Shown here in pieces: positions 1-7,964 of a stretch of DNA of 49,119 bases. The DNA comes from Omnitrophica bacterium GWA2_41_15 (GTDB taxonomy: Bacteria; Omnitrophota; Gorgyraeia; Ghiorseimicrobiales; Ghiorseimicrobiaceae). The stretch lies in the NCBI GenBank assembly GCA_919902105.1, contig CAKKQO010000028.1, positions 1-49,119 on the forward strand. Reading direction: 5' to 3'. Each line of letters begins with the position of its first letter. Positions within the stretch are counted from its first letter, which is position 1. Below the pieces are notes generated by a model, which had not been told where the DNA came from, did no database searches, and saw only the letters and a list, made by a program, of their open reading frames with translations. The translations under genes were made by a program, and so were the position numbers.

Positions 1-61
1 GGCCGACCGAAAAAATATCACTAAGATTTTTTCATGTCTGTCGGGGTATCCAATTTTTGGA
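1..61. other. Window edge, short non-coding stretch
   Basis: The first 61 bases hold no gene start or end that I can recognise apart from the stop of the next gene. A small inverted repeat (ATCCAA..TTGGAT, about 51-62) lies just past that stop and could be a weak transcript end. It has no clear run of T on the minus strand. Confidence 0.3.
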
Positions 62-751
62 TTAACCATTCTTTACCGCGAACAATTGGTCAAAAATGGC
101 ATTATAGGCGTCTTTGGTGGAGGCGCAGGCGTTTTGGAAGAATTGGACAAAGGAAAATTCAGGAATGACCTTATCAAGTGCCGCAGCAAGAATAATTAGG
201 TTAAAAAGGTAAATTAAGATAATGGCAAAGAAATAACCTGCCTTTAAAAAATCCGACTGCTTGGAGCGCAGGGCATCGGCAGTATAGACAAAATGCAAAA
301 TAATGCTAAAGCCGGTGAAAAATAAAAGTGTATCGCGGTAAGGGGAAATGTCTTTAAAGAAACTAACTGCTGCGCTAAAAACCAAAATCAAAATGGTATA
401 AATCGGCAGGACATACGGGGCGAATTTCACTAAAGGCGCAAAAAAATGAAAAATAATCTCGATAATTTTCTGGCCTTTTTTATAGAGGCCTGATAATTTT
501 AAAATAACTAAATCTACCAGAAAAAATGCCGCCACCCCTGCCCAAAATAGATCGGTAATTTTTTCATCAAGGAGAGATAAGGTATTAAGAAATCCATAGG
601 AAATACCTATTGCTACCGGAAGGATAGAGAGAAAGATCGCTAATTTTAAGATAGAAACAAGTTTATTGGATTTCGCCGCGGCAAGTGCCCCGCTGCCACC
701 TCCGCCGCCCTTAGGTATAAACTTTTCCGCGTCGCTATTGTTCTTGGCCAT
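62..751 (-). CDS. Polytopic membrane protein of unknown function
   Basis: A 229-residue protein that I do not recognise. Residues 1-30 are hydrophilic and include a glycine run (GGGGGSG, about 16-22). They are followed by roughly five or six hydrophobic segments near 33-57, 66-86, 96-128, 140-157 and 168-192. The C-terminal 35 residues are soluble. No catalytic motif is visible. The start lies 10 bases after the serS stop, so it is probably co-transcribed as the last gene of a serS unit. No good Shine-Dalgarno sequence is visible. An energy-coupling or stress membrane protein is possible, but nothing in the sequence decides it. Confidence 0.7.
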   Translation of the reverse strand: MAKNNSDAEKFIPKGGGGGSGALAAAKSNKLVSILKLAIFLSILPVAIGISYGFLNTLSLLDEKITDLFWAGVAAFFLVDLVILKLSGLYKKGQKIIEIIFHFFAPLVKFAPYVLPIYTILILVFSAAVSFFKDISPYRDTLLFFTGFSIILHFVYTADALRSKQSDFLKAGYFFAIILIYLFNLIILAAALDKVIPEFSFVQFFQNACASTKDAYNAIFDQLFAVKNG

Positions 752-761
752 AGTAAATAGA

Positions 762-2048
762 TTATTTTTTAGGGGTAAGTACTTTCAACCCACACATATA
801 CGGCGCTAAAACTTCCGGAAGATCAATGCTTCCATCCGCACGCTGGTAATTTTCCAAAATTGCGGCATAGGTGCGCGCCAAGGCAACGCCTGAGCCGTTT
901 AAGGTATGGACGAATTCTGTTCTGCGTCCTGTGTCCTGTGTTTTGCGCCGGTACTTTATATTCGCACGGCGTGCCTGAAAATCCTCAAAATTAGAACAGC
1001 TGGAAACCTCAAGCCACTTATCTACGCCCGGAGCATATGCCTCCAAATCGTAGCATTTGGCGGCGGAAAAACTGATGTCGCCGCTGGCAAGCATTACCAC
1101 CCGATAGGGAATACGCAGTAATTGCAAAACCTTTTCGGCATTATCGACCAACTTTTCCAATTCGTCATAGGAAGTTTCCGGGCGCACAAATTTTACTAAC
1201 TCTACTTTATCAAACTGATGCACGCGCATGAGGCCGCGGGTTTCTTTGCCGTAAGAGCCGGCCTCGCGCCTAAAACAGGCTGTATAGGCGGCAAAATAAA
1301 CCGGTAATTGCCCCTCATCCAAAATATCACCGCGAAATATATTGGTAACCGGCACCTCTGCCGTAGGGATAAGGAATAAATCATCATCTTTTAGCCGGTA
1401 CATATCCTCTTCTAGCTTGGGGAGTTGTCCGGTCCCGGTCATTGAGGCGCGGTTGACTAAAAACGGCGGGAAAATCTCGGTATAGCCGTGTTCTTTGGTA
1501 TGCAGGTCAAGCATAAAGTTATAAAGCGCGCGCTCCAAGCGCGCACCATCCCCTTTAAACAAAATAAAGTTTGAGCCGGTAATTTTAGAAGCGCGGGAAA
1601 AATCAATTAAGTCTAAATGCTCGCATAATTCAATATGGCTAAGCGGCTTAAAATCAAAGGCGCGCGGCTTACCCCAACTGCGTACAATCTTATTGGCAGC
1701 GGCTGTTCCGCGGGGGATGCTTTCATGCGGGATGTTTGGGACAGTCAAAATGATTTGGGAGATTTTTTCTTCTAATTCGCCGGCTTCTTCTTCTAATTTA
1801 TCGATTTGGGCGGCAGTTCCTTTCATCGCCGCAATTTCCGCTTTGGGGTCTTTTTTCTCCTTTAAGGCTTTAGTTATCCGTTGATTAGCGGCGTTTTTCT
1901 CTGCCCTTAATGCGTCTAATTTTGTGGTAATTTCGCGCCGCTTCCGGTCGCCTGCCACTAAATCGCTTAAATCTAAATTTAATCCGCGGTCCTTGAGCGC
2001 TGACTTTAGCTTATCGGTATTTTCACGGATAAATTTTATGTCTAACAT
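762..2048 (-). CDS. serS: Serine--tRNA ligase
   Basis: Charges tRNA-Ser with serine in the cytoplasm. The 428-residue length is normal for bacterial SerRS. An N-terminal long antiparallel coiled-coil arm (about 25-100, rich in K/E) is followed by the class II core. Motif 2 is seen as TACFRREAGS with GLMRVHQF, and motif 3 as GSGVALARTYAAILENYQ near the C-terminus. TAEVPVTN, typical of the serine-binding region, is also present. A GGAG sits about 11 bases before the ATG. A TATAAT lies about 40 bases upstream, so this is probably the first gene of its unit. Confidence 0.97.
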   Translation of the reverse strand: MLDIKFIRENTDKLKSALKDRGLNLDLSDLVAGDRKRREITTKLDALRAEKNAANQRITKALKEKKDPKAEIAAMKGTAAQIDKLEEEAGELEEKISQIILTVPNIPHESIPRGTAAANKIVRSWGKPRAFDFKPLSHIELCEHLDLIDFSRASKITGSNFILFKGDGARLERALYNFMLDLHTKEHGYTEIFPPFLVNRASMTGTGQLPKLEEDMYRLKDDDLFLIPTAEVPVTNIFRGDILDEGQLPVYFAAYTACFRREAGSYGKETRGLMRVHQFDKVELVKFVRPETSYDELEKLVDNAEKVLQLLRIPYRVVMLASGDISFSAAKCYDLEAYAPGVDKWLEVSSCSNFEDFQARRANIKYRRKTQDTGRRTEFVHTLNGSGVALARTYAAILENYQRADGSIDLPEVLAPYMCGLKVLTPKK

Positions 2049-2087
2049 ATAATTTATCTACTCCTTTAACGCCTGTTTCATTATTAT

Positions 2088-2093
2088 ATTATA
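2088..2093 (-). promoter_or_regulatory. Probable -10 box upstream of serS
   Basis: A perfect TATAAT on the minus strand about 40 bases before the serS ATG, in an AT-rich gap of 98 bases after rtcB. The -35 region at 17-18 bases spacing (TGGGAA-like) is poor, so this is a tentative call. A second TATAAT-like hexamer overlaps it directly downstream. Confidence 0.35.
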
Positions 2094-2146
2094 CCTATTT
2101 TTTACTTAATTCCCAGTCTTTTGTCGTGTTTTTTACTTTTTTTCCC

Positions 2147-3607
2147 TTAACCTTTAATCACTCCTACCGGTCGCATCCGGGCAACTCTTTTGGATATACC
2201 GGCGTTATGCACTACATCTACAACCTCGTTTACGTCTTTATAGGCTTGGGGCGCTTCTTCGACAATAGTGCCGCGGCCGGAGGCTTTAACCGTAATGCCT
2301 TTTGCTTCTAATTCTTTTAATAATGTATTAAGATTTATGGAACGCGTAGCTTCAGTGCGGGATTTCAGGCGGCCTGCGCCATGACAGGTTGAGCCGAATG
2401 TTTCCTCTTCGGCTTTCTTTGTTCCTACCAAGAGATAAGAATTCCTGCCCATATCGCCGGGGATAATTACCGGTTGTCCTGTTTTTTTGTACTTTTGAGG
2501 TAAGGCAGGATGGTTTGGCCCGAATGCGCGGGTTGCGCCTTTACGATGCACACATAAATTCTTCTCTTTTCCCCCGATATTATATTTCTCGAGTTTTGCG
2601 ATATTATGCGCGACATCATAAATTAATTCCATTCCCATCTTCTGCCAAGAGCAAACAAATATCTTCTCAAAAACTTTGCGTGTCAGATGCATCAGGCACT
2701 GACGGTTAGCCCAGGCATAATTTGCCGCGCACCTCATCGCGCCTAAATAGGCCTTACCCTCGGGGGAATTTACCGGGGCAGAGGCAAGCTGCCTGTCCGG
2801 GACATTGATATTATATTTCTTTAAGCAATGCACCATGCTTCTGGTATAATCATCGCAAATTTGATAGCCAAAGCCGCGCGAACCTGAGTGTATCATTACC
2901 ATAACTTGCCCTAAGTCAAGGCCAAAGGCGTCAGAAAGCTCTTGGTCGTAAAGCTGGTCAATTACCTGCACTTCTAAAAAATGATTTCCTGAGCCAAGTG
3001 TGCCTGACTGTGCCTTGCCCCGCTCATATGCCCTCTCGGAAACTCCGTCCGGGTCTGCCCCTGCAATTGCGCCATATTCCTCCGTGCATTCTAAATCTTC
3101 TCTTACGCCATAACCCTTTTCTACCGCCCATTTAGCACCCTTAACCAAGATCTCCTTTTCTTCTTGCTGAGAAACCCGGATATCGCCTTTTGAGCCTACG
3201 CCGCTGGGGATATCGGAAAATAAAGCATAGACCAGATCTTTTATTTTTCCTTTAATATCCTCATATTGTAAGTTGGTTTTAAGCATCCTCACGCCGCAAT
3301 TTATGTCATACCCAACGCCCGCAGGAGAAATTACGCCGCCTTGCTCAATATCCGTCGCTGCCACCCCGCCTATACTAAAACCGTATCCCCAATGGATATC
3401 CGGCATGGCTAAAGAAACATTTACAATCCCCGGCAAAAATGCCACATTGGCTACCTGTTCCAGCGCCTTATCATGGCGGATATCCTTTAATAATTTCTCA
3501 TCGGCATAGATAATCCCCGGAACACGCATGCCCGGCTTATATGTTTTAGGCAGCCGCCATCTATAATCATCTATTTTTTCTAAAATACCCTGCGCGACTT
3601 CAGGCAT
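2147..3607 (-). CDS. rtcB: RNA-splicing ligase RtcB
   Basis: GTP- and Mn-dependent ligase that joins RNA 2',3'-cyclic phosphate or 3'-phosphate ends to 5'-hydroxyl ends in RNA repair or tRNA maturation. The 486 residues carry the family hallmarks in order: GVGYDINCGVRML with the metal-binding Cys, GSGNHFLEVQ, MIHSGSRGFGYQ, DVAHNIAK, the guanylylated-His region CVHRKGATRAFGPNHP, and MGRNSYLLVG with STCHGAGR. The end VVHNAGISKRVARMRPVGVIKG is typical. No intein is visible. It starts 4 bases after the DUF4139 gene, whose other neighbour encodes archease, the RtcB activator. All three probably form one operon. Confidence 0.97.
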   Translation of the reverse strand: MPEVAQGILEKIDDYRWRLPKTYKPGMRVPGIIYADEKLLKDIRHDKALEQVANVAFLPGIVNVSLAMPDIHWGYGFSIGGVAATDIEQGGVISPAGVGYDINCGVRMLKTNLQYEDIKGKIKDLVYALFSDIPSGVGSKGDIRVSQQEEKEILVKGAKWAVEKGYGVREDLECTEEYGAIAGADPDGVSERAYERGKAQSGTLGSGNHFLEVQVIDQLYDQELSDAFGLDLGQVMVMIHSGSRGFGYQICDDYTRSMVHCLKKYNINVPDRQLASAPVNSPEGKAYLGAMRCAANYAWANRQCLMHLTRKVFEKIFVCSWQKMGMELIYDVAHNIAKLEKYNIGGKEKNLCVHRKGATRAFGPNHPALPQKYKKTGQPVIIPGDMGRNSYLLVGTKKAEEETFGSTCHGAGRLKSRTEATRSINLNTLLKELEAKGITVKASGRGTIVEEAPQAYKDVNEVVDVVHNAGISKRVARMRPVGVIKG

Positions 3608-3611
3608 TTTA

Positions 3612-5024
3612 TCACCACCAATATTTTACGGTATAGCTAATTTTTGTTTCGCTGTCCTTAGGCACCAGCGCTTTAAATTCTATAGTCTGGGCGTCTTTTT
3701 TGGTGTAATCCTGCGAATTAAAGATTATTTTCCAGTTAGAATACCGCCACATATGCTCTACCACATTTACCTCAATATCGCTTTCTTTATGGTTGCGAAG
3801 AGAGATTTCATAACTGTCCTCAACCCAGCGCTCGCCTTGGCGATGGCTGGTTCTTTTACGCTCCCCAACTACATCAAAGGCATCGCCGATCTCCAGGCGG
3901 ATTTTTTCGTCTTTAGGCGTATGGTCAATTTTGTCTTCGCCGATAAACTGCAAACTTGCGTCGGTATCTGCCTTATAAACCTTAATCCTTCCTTTAGGCA
4001 AAGGCATTCCTAAGTTATTTTCTTTGCTATTTTTTAATTCTATTTTAACCTTTACCTTTTGTTCCTTTGTTGTCTGATTGTCCTCGTTATAATACCAATT
4101 CCAACCAAAATAATCTACCGGGTCATAAATAAACAGTTTATTTATCGGCACATTAGCGGCAGAAAGCAGAGATATCTGCTTGGTCTGGTTATCCTTAACC
4201 GTAGTTCTCCTTTGTAAACTATACATATGGTATTCAAAAAAGGCCTTTTCTTCAAATTGCGGCGCCTTTTCTCTTTTTACCTCATCAAGCATATATCCTC
4301 CGCTAGCCGACATAGGTACTTGTTCTTGCGCGCGATGCACATCCCCAGCGATTAATTTTAAGCCAGCATCTTTATAAGAAACACCGCTCTTATTATCAAT
4401 AGTTACCCATCCGGATAAATCTATATTTTTGTCGTTCTTATCGATTACTACTACATAATCCGCATTCCAGTTAATACCTCCGGTCAAATAAGAAACTTCC
4501 GTTAAATGGCTGCCTGCCTTGCCATTATCAATCTGCCACATCAGTGTCGGCTTGGTAATTAAACCTTCCGGCAATTCCGGAAAGGATATATCGCGGATAT
4601 TGTCGGCGCGCGTCACCATGCTTAAATTGTTATCATCGGATATAACAATGTTAGCCCCATCGTAACTCATTAATATCCCTTCATATGGTTTATCATCCTT
4701 AGTAACAATCTTTATTTTTTTATCTATGTATTTTCTTAGGAGCTTATCGGCGCTTACTAAGTCATACTCATAATTCTGTTCCTGGATAGAGCAGCCCAAA
4801 GGGTCTATCAATGATTTAAAATGCACTGAAGTCGGCTCAATTAAAGCGGCCACATCGGAAAAACGGATATTATTAATGCCTTTTTTAAGCTCTAAGCTAC
4901 GCCGGTCTTTGACTAAGCCGAAATTCTGGTTATAAATAGTTAGCTCTATGCCCTCTTTTTCCGCGGCAGAAACAAAAGAAGCGATCAGCATAAAAACTAT
5001 TGTTAAAAACATTTTTTTCATCAT
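3612..5024 (-). CDS. Exported DUF4139 domain protein
   Basis: A 470-residue protein with an N-terminal signal peptide (MKKMFLTIVFMLIASFVSAA, start probably at the second Met) and no further membrane segment. The body matches the DUF4139 type: ELTIYNQNFGLVKDRR near the N-terminus, SYLTGGINWNADYVVVID in the middle (about 180), and a beta-rich C-terminal part ending near VKYWW with RKRTSHRQGERWVEDSYEI. The molecular function is unknown; it is likely periplasmic. It sits between rtcB and archease with gaps of 4 and 11 bases, an unexpected insertion between two genes that act together on RNA in the cytoplasm. Confidence 0.85.
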   Translation of the reverse strand: MMKKMFLTIVFMLIASFVSAAEKEGIELTIYNQNFGLVKDRRSLELKKGINNIRFSDVAALIEPTSVHFKSLIDPLGCSIQEQNYEYDLVSADKLLRKYIDKKIKIVTKDDKPYEGILMSYDGANIVISDDNNLSMVTRADNIRDISFPELPEGLITKPTLMWQIDNGKAGSHLTEVSYLTGGINWNADYVVVIDKNDKNIDLSGWVTIDNKSGVSYKDAGLKLIAGDVHRAQEQVPMSASGGYMLDEVKREKAPQFEEKAFFEYHMYSLQRRTTVKDNQTKQISLLSAANVPINKLFIYDPVDYFGWNWYYNEDNQTTKEQKVKVKIELKNSKENNLGMPLPKGRIKVYKADTDASLQFIGEDKIDHTPKDEKIRLEIGDAFDVVGERKRTSHRQGERWVEDSYEISLRNHKESDIEVNVVEHMWRYSNWKIIFNSQDYTKKDAQTIEFKALVPKDSETKISYTVKYWW

Positions 5025-5035
5025 TCACCTCCGCG

Positions 5036-5455
5036 CTAGACGTCAAATATTACTTGAACTTGCCATTCGGAATCAATTTTTTCGATTTTTAATTCGTGGT
5101 AGGTTGCCGCTTTAATTTCGGTATTTACTTTATAATCTGCGATATTTTCGCCGATTGCCGTTGCTTCTAAGGCAGTTTCGCTAAGTTTATTTATTTTAAA
5201 ATCAGTAAATATCAGTTCTTTGGCGCTGGATAAAGAAAGGAGTTCGTTGAGCCAATTTATAAATAATTCTTCTAAGTTCTCTGCTTTTTGTTTGATGATT
5301 ATTTTTTCGAATTTCGAATTTCGAATTTCGAATTTCCTTTCGGCAGCAATCTCAAACATCGCCATTGCGGCATTTTTAAACAATTCATTTAAGCCTTTGG
5401 CCTTTAGTCTGATGCCAATATCTGCGGTATGCTCGAGGAATTCGTAGTTTTTCAC
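5036..5455 (-). CDS. Archease, RtcB activator
   Basis: Small protein that speeds guanylylation and multiple turnover of RtcB. The 139 residues show the archease pattern: YEFLEHTADIGI at the start with the metal-site Asp, LEELFINWLNELLSL in the middle, and ATYHELKIEK with a terminal VIFDV whose Asp is a metal ligand in the family. Residues about 40-50 (RKFEIRNSKFE) are encoded by a heptanucleotide tandem repeat at 5305-5336, which looks inserted into a surface loop without breaking the frame. The downstream rtcB gene confirms the assignment. Confidence 0.93.
   Translation of the reverse strand: MKNYEFLEHTADIGIRLKAKGLNELFKNAAMAMFEIAAERKFEIRNSKFEKIIIKQKAENLEELFINWLNELLSLSSAKELIFTDFKINKLSETALEATAIGENIADYKVNTEIKAATYHELKIEKIDSEWQVQVIFDV
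5305..5336. repeat. Heptanucleotide tandem repeat inside archease
   Basis: Four perfect units of TTTCGAA plus TTTC, with C at 5308, 5315, 5322, 5329 and 5336 (period 7). Because 7 is not a multiple of 3, each unit is read in a different frame. It encodes the KFEIRNSKFE stretch of archease. Confidence 0.95.
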
Positions 5456-5488
5456 TAAATGAATACTTAACCCTCGCCTAATCGCTCA

Positions 5489-5578
5489 AAAATTTCTTGC
5501 GAAATTTTCTTCGCAGGCTTCGGGATAAATTTGCGCATATAACTTACGTCGCCCTTTTGGGCTCCGTAAGTTATGCGC
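5489..5578. repeat. Structured intergenic element, copy a
   Basis: Between archease and tRNA-Lys. Two hairpins are seen. One is AAAATTTC-ttgc-GAAATTTT (5489-5508). The other is a long imperfect hairpin (5533-5578) with outer arms GCGCATATAACTTACG / CCGTAAGTTATGCGC and an inner GCCC-tttt-GGGC stem. Read on the minus strand it has the layout TGAGCGCATAACTTACGG - loop - ACGTAAGTTATATGCGC - AAATTTATCCCG. The same layout is found near 12.1, 44.3 and 46.9 kb. Confidence 0.85.
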
Positions 5579-5585
5579 TCATTTA

Positions 5586-5658
5586 TGGGCCATGCAGGAC
5601 TCGAACCTGCCACCTTGACATTAAGAGTGTCCTGCTCTACCAGATGAGCTAATGGCCC
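5586..5658 (-). tRNA. tRNA-Lys (anticodon CUU)
   Basis: A 73-base cloverleaf. The acceptor GGGCCAT pairs with ATGGCCC, the discriminator is A, the D arm is GCTC..GAGC, the anticodon loop is CTCTTAA with anticodon CTT, and the T arm is GCAGG TTCGAGT CCTGC. The first anticodon-stem pair is a G-A mismatch. CCA is not encoded. Confidence 0.95.
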
Positions 5659-5744
5659 TGATTAAAATGAGGACGGGAATAATTATACCACAAATTTTTA
5701 TTTTTAAAACCCTTTAAGTTATTTGGCATACCCAGCTTTATTGT

Positions 5745-6020
5745 TTATCTTTCTCTTGTTTGTAGAATATAAACTAAAATACCGCCGGCTAACGAAATAA
5801 TCACTATAAAGGGTGCCAATCTTTGCCAATCGCGGGTAAGACTCGGGTCACGATAACATGTCTCTATTAATATCCCGCGGCCTTGGATTTTCTTCGTCCC
5901 AAACGGTATAACTCGCATTATTACCTTTTTATCGCGAATCAACGCCTTGGGTGGGAATATTAAGCTAAGCGCAATTATTACGGCTGAAACACTAATCACT
6001 ATCCATTGTTTTTTATTCAT
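5745..6020 (-). CDS. Small two-helix membrane protein
   Basis: 91 residues that I do not recognise. Two hydrophobic segments (about 6-24 and 69-87) flank a basic, probably periplasmic stretch with one Cys (ILIETCYRDPSLTRDW). Both termini are probably cytoplasmic. An AGGAGAT-like Shine-Dalgarno sequence (minus strand of 6023-6029) precedes the ATG. It stands alone between tRNA-Lys and a structured repeat. No function can be assigned. Confidence 0.65.
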   Translation of the reverse strand: MNKKQWIVISVSAVIIALSLIFPPKALIRDKKVIMRVIPFGTKKIQGRGILIETCYRDPSLTRDWQRLAPFIVIISLAGGILVYILQTRER

Positions 6021-6030
6021 TCTATCTCCT

Positions 6031-6111
6031 TAATCCCGCAAATAGCGGGATTAACTCCGCAGCCTACGTAGTAAATTTCGTAAGAAATTTACAAGTGTTT
6101 AGGCAAGGAGT
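6031..6111. repeat. Nested multi-hairpin element, copy f
   Basis: A perfect hairpin TAATCCCGC-aaata-GCGGGATTA (6031-6053). It is followed by an outer ACTCC...GGAGT stem (6054-6058 with 6107-6111) and an AGCCT/AGGC stem. These enclose a perfect GTAAATTTC-gtaa-GAAATTTAC hairpin (6071-6092). It resembles the inner hairpin of the element at 27.2 kb (GTAGATTTC-gaa-GAAATCTAC). Confidence 0.8.
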
Positions 6112-6158
6112 CAAGTTACTATTTCTGTACTAAAGTTTAAGCTCAAAGCAAAGTATCT

Positions 6159-6821
6159 TTACTCTTGTTTTTGAGTGAATTGGCAATAAAGGCAATCCGG
6201 CGAATGTTGCGGTATAGCCCCATCGATGGTTTTTCTGGCATTAATAATTGCCGTCTCAACCCAAGAAGTATCCCCTTCATACGATTCGATATATAAATCA
6301 AAAGAAAGTTTCCCTTCGGCAAAGCCGTTATTTTTATTTACCTTAGCAAAAAGAAAATATCCTGTCTTTGAAACCTTGTATTTATTTTGCAGCAAAAGCC
6401 ACTGATAAATCTCCAACTGGCGCTTGTAACTGTCATAAATTTTATACTCATTAGCGCCTGTAGCCTTATAATCCACCACGAGCAATTCATTTTTGGGGTT
6501 AACCCAAATATCGTCCACCGCCCCGAAAACAAGAAAATCCGTCGGCTTATGCTCAAATTGTATGCCGGTAAAATTGTTCCTCCAGGCATTAATCTGCTCG
6601 CATTTATAGGGGATAGCTTCGATATTATATTTTTTGATAAGGTAATGGGCAGTGCCTTTTTCGCGGTGGGCGTCGAATTCTTGCTTGAGCAGAACATCGA
6701 CAGCGGAATTAATCGTATAAGGAGCCGGCGGCGGGCGCTTAATGCCCTTCTTCATATCCAGCCAAAAACATCTCGGGCATCCGAAGAATAATTCCAGCTT
6801 TGAACGGGAGAGTTTAGTCAT
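6159..6821 (-). CDS. Cas4/RecB-like PD-(D/E)XK nuclease with four cysteines
   Basis: A 220-residue protein of the PD-(D/E)XK superfamily. Visible nuclease motifs are GAVDDIWV (Asp103/Asp104), LLVVDYKA (Asp117, Lys119) and the QxxxY helix QLEIYQ (Gln135, Tyr139). Cys15 and Cys18 (GCPRCFW) at the N-terminus and Cys210 and Cys213 (PDCLYC) at the C-terminus could hold an iron-sulfur cluster as in Cas4 and AddB, although Cas4 splits its cysteines 1+3 and here they are 2+2. No cas gene, CRISPR array or helicase is near, so a DNA-repair or unknown role is as likely as any link to CRISPR. Confidence 0.75.
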   Translation of the reverse strand: MTKLSRSKLELFFGCPRCFWLDMKKGIKRPPPAPYTINSAVDVLLKQEFDAHREKGTAHYLIKKYNIEAIPYKCEQINAWRNNFTGIQFEHKPTDFLVFGAVDDIWVNPKNELLVVDYKATGANEYKIYDSYKRQLEIYQWLLLQNKYKVSKTGYFLFAKVNKNNGFAEGKLSFDLYIESYEGDTSWVETAIINARKTIDGAIPQHSPDCLYCQFTQKQE

Positions 6822-6843
6822 ATTTTAGATTATAGAAATGAAA

Positions 6844-6916
6844 CGCGCTCGGGGAGAGTCGAACTCCCAACGCCTAGCTCCGAAGGCTAGCGCTCTATCC
6901 ATTGAGCTACGAGCGC
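6844..6916 (-). tRNA. tRNA-Arg (anticodon UCG)
   Basis: A 73-base cloverleaf. The acceptor GCGCTCG pairs with CGAGCGC, the discriminator is G, the D arm is GCTC..GAGC, the anticodon stem-loop is CTAGC CTTCGGA GCTAG with anticodon TCG, and the T arm is GGGAG TTCGACT CTCCC. CCA is not encoded. It lies 3 bases after the mtnA stop and 22 bases before the nuclease start. Confidence 0.96.
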
Positions 6917-6919
6917 AAG

Positions 6920-7960
6920 TTAGCCACATAATGCATTTTTAATATTTTTCTGATACGCTGGCTTAATAATGCCTTTTTCCGTAACAATCGCTGTAAGCAA
7001 ACTATGCGGCGTAACATCAAAAGCAGGATTATAAATTTTAACCCCTAATGGCGCAATGCGTTTTCCAAAAACTGAAGTAACCTCGTCCGGATTACGTTGT
7101 TCAATAGGAATTTCTTTACCTGACTTAATCTTAAAGTCAAATGTAGACTTGGGCGCCACCACGTAAAAAGGGATTTTATGATAATTGGCTAAGACCGCTA
7201 AATTATAGGTCCCGATTTTATTAGCAGTATCGCCATTTGCGGCTATTCTATCCGCACCCACAAACACTTTATCCACGAGTTTACGCTCCATTAAACTTGC
7301 CGCCATATTATCGCAGATTAAGGTTACATCAACTTTTTCCCGCATTAGTTCCCAAGCGGTAAGCCGTGCCCCTTGTAAAAGCGGACGCGTCTCGCAGGCA
7401 TAAACCATAAATTTTTTGCCTTCATTTTTTGCCTGATAGAATACGCCTAAGGCAGTGCCGAAGCCGCTCGTTGCAAGCGCGCCGGCATTGCAAATGGTTA
7501 AAACCCGGTCATTATTTTTAATCAACCTTGCGCCGTACTTAGCCATCCTGCGGCAAATCTGCCTATCCTCATCCCAAATCTTTATTGCCTGTTTAAGCAA
7601 AATCTTTTTTATCTCGCCTACCGGCTTTGCGCGGTTTTTAAAGGCTGTATTCTTCATCCACTCTAATGCCCAAAAAAGATTAATTGCGGTAGGGCGTGAT
7701 GAACCCAGATATTTGATTACTTCCAATAACTCTTTTGCAAATTGTTTAAAATTCTTCGCCTTAGATTTTTGTATTCCTAAGACGACGCCAAAGGCGCCAG
7801 CCACGCCAATAGCAGGGGCGCCTCTAACCTGCAGTGTCTTTATTGCCTGCCACAGCCTCATAATATCTGCAGTATAAATATACTTAAGTTTTAACGGCAG
7901 AAGCGTCTGGTCAATCAGTTTTACCTTAGCCTTTTCCCATTTTATGGTTTCAATAGCCAT
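6920..7960 (-). CDS. mtnA: S-methyl-5-thioribose-1-phosphate isomerase
   Basis: Converts 5-methylthioribose-1-phosphate to methylthioribulose-1-phosphate in methionine salvage; related enzymes act on other aldose-1-phosphates. The 346 residues contain RGAPAIGVAGAFG (46-58), TICNAGALAT with the catalytic Cys157, CETRPLLQGARLTAWEL (189-205) and VFVGADRIAANGDTANKIGTYNLA with the catalytic Asp237. The length is standard. No other methionine-salvage gene is nearby. Relatives with other substrates (ribose-1,5-bisphosphate isomerase) are shorter and less similar in these motifs. Confidence 0.93.
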   Translation of the reverse strand: MAIETIKWEKAKVKLIDQTLLPLKLKYIYTADIMRLWQAIKTLQVRGAPAIGVAGAFGVVLGIQKSKAKNFKQFAKELLEVIKYLGSSRPTAINLFWALEWMKNTAFKNRAKPVGEIKKILLKQAIKIWDEDRQICRRMAKYGARLIKNNDRVLTICNAGALATSGFGTALGVFYQAKNEGKKFMVYACETRPLLQGARLTAWELMREKVDVTLICDNMAASLMERKLVDKVFVGADRIAANGDTANKIGTYNLAVLANYHKIPFYVVAPKSTFDFKIKSGKEIPIEQRNPDEVTSVFGKRIAPLGVKIYNPAFDVTPHSLLTAIVTEKGIIKPAYQKNIKNALCG

Positions 7961-7964
7961 ATTC

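Noticed and set aside
6159-6821. Calling the nuclease Cas4
   Set aside because: The cysteine pattern is 2+2, not 1+3, and there is no CRISPR context; only membership of the PD-(D/E)XK superfamily is supported.
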